A DNA stretch of 33,046 bases, taken from assembly GCA_964535025.1 (NCBI GenBank), contig CAZHRW010000177.1:1-33046 (forward strand), given 5' to 3'. Below, piece by piece: positions 8,068 through 14,005 of the stretch. This DNA comes from JAAYZK01 sp964535025. Lineage in GTDB: Bacteria > Planctomycetota > Phycisphaerae > SM23-33 > FEN-1343. The notes below the pieces were generated by a model. That model did not search any database. It had not been told where the DNA came from and saw only the letters and a program-made list of their open reading frames with translations. Position numbers and translations under genes: made by a program. Each line of letters opens with the position of its first letter. The first letter of the stretch is position 1.

Positions 8068-9084
8068 ATGGCAGAAGGTGTGATCGAGAAAATCCTCCGT
8101 AAGGCATCCTCCGTCCAATCGAACATCGTGCTTCCCGAAGCCCACGACGCCCGCGTCGTCCGGGCCGCCGGGGCGTATCTTGGGCGGTCCATCGGCGGCG
8201 TGACGCTGCTGGGCGACCCCGACGCCATCGCCGCGACCGCCCGCGACGAGGGCGTCGACCTCGCCGACGCCGTGATCGTCGACTACCTCCACGACGAGCG
8301 ATGGGACCGTTTCGTGGCCGACCTGGTCGAGCTGCGCGCCCACAAGGGCATGACCGCCGAGGCGGCCGACGGGCTGCTGCGCTCGCACCCGAACTACTTC
8401 GGCGCCCTGATGGTCCGTCACGGCATGGCCGACGGGATGGTCGCCGGGTCGGCCTGCCCGACGGCCCTGACGGTCCGCGCGGCGATCTACTGCATCGGCA
8501 CCGCCCCGGGCAACAAGACCGTCAGCTCGTGCAGCCTGATGAACACCCGCGCCGCCGGCGTCGGCGTCGACGGCGCGCTGATCTTCGCCGACACCGGCGT
8601 CGTGCCCGAGCCGACCGTCGAGCAACTGGCCGACATCGCCGTCGCCGCCGCCGGCTCCTGCCGTGCGCTGCTGCAGGTCGAGCCTTACGTGGCCATGGTC
8701 AGCTTCTCGACCAAGGGCTCGGCGTCCAGCGGCGCCGTCGACCGGGTCGTCGCCGCGACGAAACTCGCCCGCGATAAGGCGCCGCATCTGAACCTCGACG
8801 GCGAAATGCAGGTCGACGCCGCCCTGATCCCCGCCGTCGCCGAGCGGAAATGCCCCGACTCGCCCGTCGGCGGGCGGGCCAACACGCTGATCTTCCCCGA
8901 CCTGTCGTGCGGGAACACGGCCTACAAGCTCGTCGAACGCCTCGGCGGCGCCATGGCCCTCGGCCCGCTGCTGCAGGGCCTGGCCAAACCCGTCAACGAC
9001 CTGTCCCGCGGCTGCAGCGTCGAGGACATCGTCCTCGTCGCGGCCATCACCGTCTGCCAGGCCGCGGCACTGAACCAGGCGTGA
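8068..9084 (+). CDS. pta: Phosphate acetyltransferase (short, Pta/Ptb family)
   Basis: Interconverts acetyl-CoA plus phosphate and acetyl phosphate plus CoA in the cytoplasm. The 338-residue protein is the single-domain form, without the N-terminal DRTGG regulatory region of enterobacterial Pta. Family features are 'IVLPEAHDARVVRAA' near the N-terminus, 'GMADGMVAGSA' (~125-135), 'SFSTKGSA' (~213-220) and a 'LNLDGEMQVDAALIP' segment. The ATG at 8068 has AAAGG eight bases upstream. No acetate kinase is seen beside it, so the partner must be elsewhere. A phosphate butyryltransferase cannot be fully excluded, but the motifs fit phosphotransacetylase better. First of three close plus-strand genes. 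Confidence 0.88.
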   Translation: MAEGVIEKILRKASSVQSNIVLPEAHDARVVRAAGAYLGRSIGGVTLLGDPDAIAATARDEGVDLADAVIVDYLHDERWDRFVADLVELRAHKGMTAEAADGLLRSHPNYFGALMVRHGMADGMVAGSACPTALTVRAAIYCIGTAPGNKTVSSCSLMNTRAAGVGVDGALIFADTGVVPEPTVEQLADIAVAAAGSCRALLQVEPYVAMVSFSTKGSASSGAVDRVVAATKLARDKAPHLNLDGEMQVDAALIPAVAERKCPDSPVGGRANTLIFPDLSCGNTAYKLVERLGGAMALGPLLQGLAKPVNDLSRGCSVEDIVLVAAITVCQAAALNQA

Positions 9085-9100
9085 GGCCGGAGGACGTCCC

Positions 9101-10024
9101 ATGCGGATCACTGGAACGTTTCTCGACGCCGTCGTGGGCGACATCCCCTCGAATAACTGGGGTCCGGCCGAGTGGGCGGCGGACTTCGACGCGATGAAGG
9201 CCGTCGGCATCGACACGGTGATCCTCATCCGCAGCGGCTGGCGGGATCGCACCTGTTTCCAGTCCACGGCCCTGGGAAAGCACTTCGAGCTGATCCCCGC
9301 CTTCGACGACCTGCTCAGTCTGTTCCTTGACGAGGCCGGGCGGTGCGGCATGGACTTCTGGTTCGGCGGGTTCGACTCCGTCGCGTGGCGCCGCGACCGG
9401 GCCGCCGTCCGGCGGGAACTCGACGCCAACCTCGCCCTCGCCGACGAGGTGGTCGCCCGTCACGGCGGGCACCCGGCGCTGGCGGGCTGGTACCTCACCC
9501 ACGAGATCCCCGCGTTCCACGAGGGGGCCGTGACCCTCTACGAGCGCCTCGCCGAGCACCTCAAGGCCCTCATGGACCTCCCGACGCTCATCTCCCCCTG
9601 GTTCGTCGGTCCCCGGCCGGGCCACGAGGACGGCTCGTCGGTCGAGGCCCACGAGGCCACCTGGCGGGAGGTGTTCGCTCGGGTGCGCGGCTGGGTGGAC
9701 ATCTGCGCGTTCCAGGATGGGTTGTGCCGGTTCACCGATCTGCCCGCCTACCTGGAGGTTAACACCCGTCTCTGCCGCGAGCACGGCATCCGGTGCTGGG
9801 GCAACGTCGAGACGTTCGAGCGCGGCGACGTTCCCCTGAAATTCATGCCGATCGACTGGCGCCACCTCCGCTACAAGATCGAAGCGGCCCGGGCCGCCGG
9901 GTGCGAGAAGCTTATCACGTTCGAGTTCTCCCACTTCATGAGCCCCAACTCGCTGTACCCCTCCGCGCGAAACCTGTACGAACGCTACCGCCAGTGGCTC
10001 GATGCCGAAGGCGATGAGGAGTAG
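9101..10024 (+). CDS. DUF4434-type TIM-barrel protein, possible glycosidase
   Basis: A 307-residue protein with the DUF4434 signature: an 'ITGTFLDAVVGDIPSNNWG' start and 'DAMKAVGIDTVILIRSGW'. The fold should be a (beta/alpha)8 barrel related to clan GH-A. Two acidic residues sit where such enzymes place their catalytic pair: Glu135 at the end of 'GWYLTHE' (strand 4-like) and Glu237 in 'CWGNVET' (strand 7-like). This is inferred, because the family has no settled activity that I know of. No signal peptide is seen, so the protein is probably cytoplasmic and would act on imported oligosaccharides. GGAGG lies about seven bases before the ATG. It starts 16 bases after pta and its stop is three bases before the cupin gene. 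Confidence 0.72.
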   Translation: MRITGTFLDAVVGDIPSNNWGPAEWAADFDAMKAVGIDTVILIRSGWRDRTCFQSTALGKHFELIPAFDDLLSLFLDEAGRCGMDFWFGGFDSVAWRRDRAAVRRELDANLALADEVVARHGGHPALAGWYLTHEIPAFHEGAVTLYERLAEHLKALMDLPTLISPWFVGPRPGHEDGSSVEAHEATWREVFARVRGWVDICAFQDGLCRFTDLPAYLEVNTRLCREHGIRCWGNVETFERGDVPLKFMPIDWRHLRYKIEAARAAGCEKLITFEFSHFMSPNSLYPSARNLYERYRQWLDAEGDEE

Positions 10025-10027
10025 CGC

Positions 10028-10381
10028 ATGAAACGCTCCCGTCTCCATGATCTGACCACGGCCGCCGGCGCCCACGTCCTGGCCGGCCTCCTGCCCGGCC
10101 GCTACCTGAACAAGGGCGCCCTGAGCTTCAAGGCCCCGGGCCAGCGCACCCACACCGCCGACGGACCCGGCGGCAGCGACGTCCACGTCCACGACGACTG
10201 CGAGGCCTTCATCATCCTCCAGGGTCGCGGCGTCATGGAGGTGGACGGGCGCTCGTACGAGCTTGCCGCCGGCGACGTCATCATCATCGCCCCCGGCGAG
10301 GATCACCACCTCACCGCCGACCCCGACGACCCCTGCGTCAACCTCTGGCTGCACGCCGGCGACGAGCCCCACTGGACGTAG
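10028..10381 (+). CDS. Small single-domain cupin protein
   Basis: A 117-residue cupin. Motif 1 is complete, with His53-x-His55-x3-Glu59 and Gly66 in the run from 'HVHDDCEAF' to 'ILQG', and motif 2 contains 'GDVIIIAPGEDHH' with His93. These residues normally bind a divalent metal. Small cupins of this kind serve as sugar isomerases, dioxygenases or binding proteins, and the sequence alone does not choose between them. The Shine-Dalgarno GAGGAG lies inside the last codons of the DUF4434 gene, three bases separate that gene's stop from this ATG, and the two are almost certainly translationally coupled. That suggests a shared carbohydrate substrate. Its stop is only six bases from the end of the convergent RACo-like gene. 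Confidence 0.82.
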   Translation: MKRSRLHDLTTAAGAHVLAGLLPGRYLNKGALSFKAPGQRTHTADGPGGSDVHVHDDCEAFIILQGRGVMEVDGRSYELAAGDVIIIAPGEDHHLTADPDDPCVNLWLHAGDEPHWT

Positions 10382-10387
10382 GCCGTT

Positions 10388-12253
10388 CTACGGCAGGAAC
10401 ATCGCCATCATGTAGGCGTCCTCGAAGTCCTCGTCGAGGTTCAGCTCGATCACCTCGGGCCGCGCGGCGACGCGGGCCATCGCGTCGGCGAAGGTGGTGT
10501 CGATGAGCCGCAGGTACGCCCCGGCCAGCGAGCCGTTGCCGATGAAGCGGAACCGCTCCAGCGGGACCTCCGGCAGCAGGCCGATCGCCACGGCGTCGGC
10601 CAGGTCGATGTGGCGGGCGAAACCGCCGGCGAGGTAGATCGTCTCGAGGTCCTCGAACCGCTTGGACAGGTGCTTCAGCGCGATCCGGATCCCCGCGTAG
10701 ATCACCCCCTTGGCCTGGAGGAGGATGGCGATATCGGCCTCGGTAATGACGATGGGGGCGAGCCGGTCGTCGGTCTGCTCGGCCGGGACGATCACGTACC
10801 CCAGCGGCTCGGTCCCGTCGGGCATGGCCATCCGCTCGACGCGGCCGCCGGCGAGGTCGCGGTCGAACCGCCCCGCCGCCGTCAGCAGGCCGGCGCGGCG
10901 GGCCTGCCCGACGAAGTTGATCAGCGCGCTGCCGCACAGCCCCACCGGCGCCCCGCCGCCGATGACGGTCCAGGTGCATTCGAGGCTGTCGGGGTCGATC
11001 GCGAGGGTGTCGATCGCCCCCTCGCTGGCGCGCATCCCGCACGAGACGCTCTGGCCCTCGAATGCCGGGCCGGCCGGGGCGGCGCAGGCGATCATGCGGT
11101 CGCGGTTGCCCACGACGATCTCCGCATTGGTGCCGATGTCGACCAGCAGCGACGTCGCCGCCCGCTCGCCCAGGCCGCACACGACCAGGTCGGCGGTGAT
11201 GTCCCCGCCGATGTACGCCGCCCGGCCGGCCGCCAGGTCGACCGTCGCGGCCGGGTGGACCGCCAGCCCCACGGCCGCCGCCGGCAGCGACGGCGGCGCG
11301 TTGGTCGCCGACTGGAACGGCACGGCCCCCAGGTGCGTCGGGTCGACGCCGAGCAGCAAGTGGGTCATCACGGTGTTGCCGGCGATCGATACGCGGGCGA
11401 TGTCGGCGGCGTCGATGCCTTCGCGGGCCGTCAGCAGGCCGATCTGGCGGTTGATCGTCGCCTCGACGATCAGCCGGCGCAGGTCGGCCAGCCCCTCGGC
11501 CGTTGACGCGGCGGTGATCCGGCCGGCGACGTCGTTGACCCGCCGGACCTGCTGGTTGTAGCTGGAGGCCGAGTCGACGATCCGCCCGGTGGTCAGGTCG
11601 ACCAGCGAGCTGACCACGGTGGTGGTGCCGATGTCGACGGCGACGCCGAACAGCCGTCCGGTCGTATCGCCCGGCTCGATGCGGGTCAGGTCGGCCGAGC
11701 CGTTGCGCTGGGAGATCGTGAGCGTCACGTCGTAGCCGCCGTCGCGGCAGGCGCGGGGCGCCTCGCGGAGGGCCGCCAGCGTGCAATCGAGCCGCTCGGG
11801 GCGTCCAAGCTCGCCCATCGCCTCGCGGATCCGCTCAATATCGCCGGCCTGGTCGGTCAGCACCGGCGGGGCCATCACGAGCCGCCGCTTGCGAACCGAC
11901 GGGGCGAGGACCCATTCGGGGAGGTGTTCGAAGTCGACCAGGACCTTCTCGTCGGCCTTGACGAGGCTGTGGCTGGGCACGCTGACGCGGAAGTCGGCCA
12001 CGGCCCGCGTCTGGCAGCCCAGCACCCGCCGCCGGGTCTCCAGGGCGACCGGACGGCCGTCCAGGTCGGTGAAGGCTCCGGCGACCAGATCCACCGCGCA
12101 GCCGCCGCAGGTCCCGGCGCCGCCGCACGATACGTCCAGCACGACGCCCGCCGCCTCGGCCGCGTCGGTCAGCTTCGCCCCCGCGGGCACCCGGCAGGTC
12201 GCCTCGCCGGAGGGCACTTCGAACACGCCCGTAATCATGGATGCTTTTGACAT
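10388..12253 (-). CDS. RACo-like [2Fe-2S] ferredoxin/ASKHA-domain protein (DUF4445 family)
   Basis: A 621-residue protein. Residues ~10-90 are a plant-type [2Fe-2S] ferredoxin domain with Cys43, Cys49, Cys52 and Cys80 ('CGGAGTCGGC', then 'LGC'). After a linker, the ASKHA-type nucleotide-binding core starts near residue 200 ('GVAVDIGTTTV'), repeats the phosphate loop in 'LLVDIGTNAEI', and continues with 'LCGSALINFV' and 'YLAGGFARHIDLADA'. Known relatives (RACo, RamA-like) use ATP and an iron-sulfur centre to reduce inactive Co(II) corrinoid proteins to Co(I) for methyl transfer. No corrinoid protein, methyltransferase or cobalamin gene is in the window, so the target is unknown. The start at 12253 is favoured over 12238 by GAGG about ten bases upstream. 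Convergent with the cupin gene and divergent from tatA. Confidence 0.85.
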   Translation of the reverse strand: MSKASMITGVFEVPSGEATCRVPAGAKLTDAAEAAGVVLDVSCGGAGTCGGCAVDLVAGAFTDLDGRPVALETRRRVLGCQTRAVADFRVSVPSHSLVKADEKVLVDFEHLPEWVLAPSVRKRRLVMAPPVLTDQAGDIERIREAMGELGRPERLDCTLAALREAPRACRDGGYDVTLTISQRNGSADLTRIEPGDTTGRLFGVAVDIGTTTVVSSLVDLTTGRIVDSASSYNQQVRRVNDVAGRITAASTAEGLADLRRLIVEATINRQIGLLTAREGIDAADIARVSIAGNTVMTHLLLGVDPTHLGAVPFQSATNAPPSLPAAAVGLAVHPAATVDLAAGRAAYIGGDITADLVVCGLGERAATSLLVDIGTNAEIVVGNRDRMIACAAPAGPAFEGQSVSCGMRASEGAIDTLAIDPDSLECTWTVIGGGAPVGLCGSALINFVGQARRAGLLTAAGRFDRDLAGGRVERMAMPDGTEPLGYVIVPAEQTDDRLAPIVITEADIAILLQAKGVIYAGIRIALKHLSKRFEDLETIYLAGGFARHIDLADAVAIGLLPEVPLERFRFIGNGSLAGAYLRLIDTTFADAMARVAARPEVIELNLDEDFEDAYMMAMFLP

Positions 12254-12367
12254 CACCGCCGGTCCTCGCTTGCGTCGCGGGATGCGTCCCATCTGCGAGC
12301 AAGGCGCCCATTGTAGGGATCGCCTGGGTGATCGCAACGCCGCCGTTTTCCGCAGCGAGCGTCGGTC

Positions 12368-12396
12368 TTGTTTCGGCGGGATCGAGCCGATATGAT
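12368..12396 (+). promoter_or_regulatory. Predicted promoter of tatA-tatC
   Basis: TTGTTT (12368-12373) and TATGAT (12391-12396) are 17 bases apart. The -10 box matches consensus at 5 of 6 positions, the -35 at 3 of 6. Transcription would start near 12403, leaving about 54 bases of leader before the tatA ATG, with GAGGAG correctly placed. The divergent RACo-like gene begins 115 bases to the left. Nothing else recognisable lies in this 203-base divergent gap. Confidence 0.55.
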
Positions 12397-12456
12397 GGAG
12401 GTCGGCGCCTTGTCATCCGGCGAGCCGCTGCGCAACGCCTTTGAGGAGCGGACGCA

Positions 12457-12714
12457 ATGGACATACTGGCTTTGGGTTGGGGCTCCCCCGAGTGGATCCT
12501 GATCGGTCTGGTCGCCGTGCTGCTGTTCGGCCGGCGTCTTCCGGAGGTCGGTCGGAACCTCGGCAAGAGCCTCGTGGAATTCAAGCGAGGCCTCAAGAAC
12601 GTCGGTGACGAGATGAAGGACGTTCACGAGGCCGTGGACGACGTCAAGCGGACGGCCGACAGCTCGGCGGCGCAGGAGCAGACCGCCGACGCGCACGAAG
12701 CGCCCCAGCATTAG
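12457..12714 (+). CDS. tatA: Sec-independent protein translocase subunit TatA/TatE
   Basis: An 85-residue inner-membrane protein with the Tat pore-subunit plan: a short N-out segment, one transmembrane helix (~10-25, 'PEWILIGLVAVLLFG'), the 'FG' hinge, an amphipathic helix ('RLPEVGRNLGKSLVEFKRGLK') and an acidic disordered tail. TatA subunits assemble around substrate-loaded TatC to move folded, twin-arginine-signalled proteins across the membrane. GAGGAG eight bases before the ATG supports the start. It is followed by tatC. No tatB is present here; TatA may do both jobs, as in minimal two-gene Tat systems, or TatB is elsewhere. Confidence 0.93.
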   Translation: MDILALGWGSPEWILIGLVAVLLFGRRLPEVGRNLGKSLVEFKRGLKNVGDEMKDVHEAVDDVKRTADSSAAQEQTADAHEAPQH

Positions 12715-12749
12715 GCGTTTCGCCCGCCCCACCGTTGGCGCCTGCAGCC

Positions 12750-13703
12750 ATGGTCCGCTTCGATGAAACCTCCATGCCCCTCGGTGACCATATCGAGGAA
12801 TTGCGCCGGCGGTTGATCCGCGCCCTGGTGGGCGTCGCGGTCGGCATGGCCGTGTGCCTGCTGTTCGGCCAGCACCTCATGGCGATGCTGTGCTGGCCGG
12901 CGGCGGTGGCGATGCGTTTGCAGGGGGTGCCGGTTCGCCTGCGGACGCTGGCGCCGGCGGAGGGGTTCGTCACGTACCTGAAGGTCTGCCTGATCTGCGG
13001 GGCGATTCTCGCGGCCCCCTACAGCCTTCGGCAGGTATGGCTGTTCATCGCCGCGGGGCTCCACGACCACGAGCAGCGTTACGTGCGGCGGTTCGTTCCC
13101 TTCAGCGCCGTGCTGTTCGCGGTGGGCGTGGCGTTCTTCCTGGCGGTGATCGCCCCGATCTGCCTGAACTTCTTCCTGCGTTTCGGCGCCAGGAATTACC
13201 CCATGCCCACTTGGGGCAATCCCGTCCTGTCGGCCGCCCCCCCGGTCGCGACGCAGCCGGCGGCCTCGCAGCCGGCGCGGCTGCCGGTCCTGGCCGCCCC
13301 GCCGGCCGATGCGCCCGAGGGGTCGATCTGGATCGACGCGGGGACCGGCGCGGTGCACCTGCTCGCCGGCGGAGCCGTCCGCGTGCTCGAGCCGTCGGCG
13401 GGGACGTTCCTGGCCTCGGAGTTCCGCCTGAGCGAGTACGTGACCTTCATCGCGTGGCTGGCGCTGGTCTTCGGCATCGGCTTCCAGACGCCAATCTTCG
13501 TCCTGGTTTTGGTCCGCACCGACCTGGTGTCGATGGAGACGATGAAACGCTACCGCCGCCACGTGATCATCGCCCTGCTCGTCATCGCCGCCACGCTCAC
13601 GCCGCCCGACGTCATCAGCCAGGTGGCCCTGGCGGTGCCGATGTACCTCCTGTTCGAACTGGGACTGCTGCTGGCGCGACGAGGGGCGCGTACAGCTGAG
13701 TAG
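12750..13703 (+). CDS. tatC: Sec-independent protein translocase subunit TatC with enlarged periplasmic loop
   Basis: A 317-residue membrane protein that recognises twin-arginine signal peptides. The N-terminal 'HIEELRRRL' (12-22), the first cytoplasmic loop 'APYSLRQVWLFIAAGLHDHE' and the C-terminal 'LTPPDVISQVALAVPMY' are classic TatC. Six helices can be placed near 22-42, 72-95, 115-140, 228-250, 250-258 plus the adjoining hydrophobic stretch, and 270-310. The loop between helices 3 and 4 (~146-224) is about 75 residues longer than in E. coli TatC. Gln246 occupies the place of the E. coli Glu170 position. The ATG at 12750 is preferred to the in-frame TTG at 12735 because it keeps the usual short N-terminus, but neither has a good Shine-Dalgarno. 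It starts 35 bases after tatA. Confidence 0.93.
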   Translation: MVRFDETSMPLGDHIEELRRRLIRALVGVAVGMAVCLLFGQHLMAMLCWPAAVAMRLQGVPVRLRTLAPAEGFVTYLKVCLICGAILAAPYSLRQVWLFIAAGLHDHEQRYVRRFVPFSAVLFAVGVAFFLAVIAPICLNFFLRFGARNYPMPTWGNPVLSAAPPVATQPAASQPARLPVLAAPPADAPEGSIWIDAGTGAVHLLAGGAVRVLEPSAGTFLASEFRLSEYVTFIAWLALVFGIGFQTPIFVLVLVRTDLVSMETMKRYRRHVIIALLVIAATLTPPDVISQVALAVPMYLLFELGLLLARRGARTAE

Positions 13704-13761
13704 GGCAGATCTTGTGCCCGCCCTCGATGGGCTTGCAGGGGTCGGCCGGCGCAAAAGCGCG

Positions 13762-13789
13762 TTGACATTCCGACAGAAGGGACTACACT
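13762..13789 (+). promoter_or_regulatory. Predicted strong promoter of the tRNA-Glu gene
   Basis: A perfect -35 box TTGACA (13762-13767) is followed 16 bases later by TACACT (13784-13789). Transcription would start near 13796, about 70 bases before the mature tRNA. The leader can form a small CCGGA/TCCGG hairpin near 13834-13849, which could be part of the precursor. The promoter is the best consensus match in the window, as expected for a stable RNA gene. Confidence 0.65.
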
Positions 13790-13864
13790 GCTTCGCTCCG
13801 ATCGGCCGATCGGAGATACGGACCGGCCTTCCCCCGGATCGATTCCGGGTGGGCGCCGCAGCAC

Positions 13865-13937
<73 letters not shown>

Positions 13938-13947
13938 GTCCGTCGAC

Positions 13948-13980
13948 AAAAAGCTCCGTCCGACGCGGGCGGGGTTTTTT
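13948..13980 (+). terminator. Intrinsic terminator of the tRNA-Glu transcript
   Basis: A stem formed by CTCCGTCCG and CGGGCGGGG (three G-T wobbles) around loop ACG, flanked by an A-run before and TTTTTT after the stem (13975-13980). This is a textbook rho-independent terminator, placed ten bases after the tRNA. It ends only 23 bases before the next ATG (14004), so the downstream membrane-protein gene must have its own initiation signal inside or just after it. Confidence 0.85.
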
Positions 13981-13999
13981 GTTGCGCTCGCCGAGCGGG

Positions 14000-14005
14000 T
14001 ACAAT
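14000..14005 (+). promoter_or_regulatory. Candidate -10 box for the membrane/TPR gene
   Basis: TACAAT at 14000-14005 matches the -10 consensus at 5 of 6 positions; no good -35 is present (the position 17 bases upstream lies in the terminator T-run). If used, transcription would begin near 14012, just before the in-frame ATG at 14016, giving an almost leaderless message. This is weak evidence on its own but would explain expression right behind the tRNA terminator. Confidence 0.35.

Noticed and set aside
7942..9429. 829-residue minus-strand frame covering pta and the membrane protein
   Set aside because: Only the last 333 residues look like a protein (membrane helices). The remainder is the antisense of pta and of the start of the DUF4434 gene.
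10388..12253. Part of a corrinoid methyltransferase operon
   Set aside because: No corrinoid protein or methyltransferase gene is adjacent on either side; the neighbours are a cupin and tatA.
12735..12749. TTG start for tatC
   Set aside because: It adds five residues without a better ribosome site. The ATG at 12750 gives the usual short TatC N-terminus.
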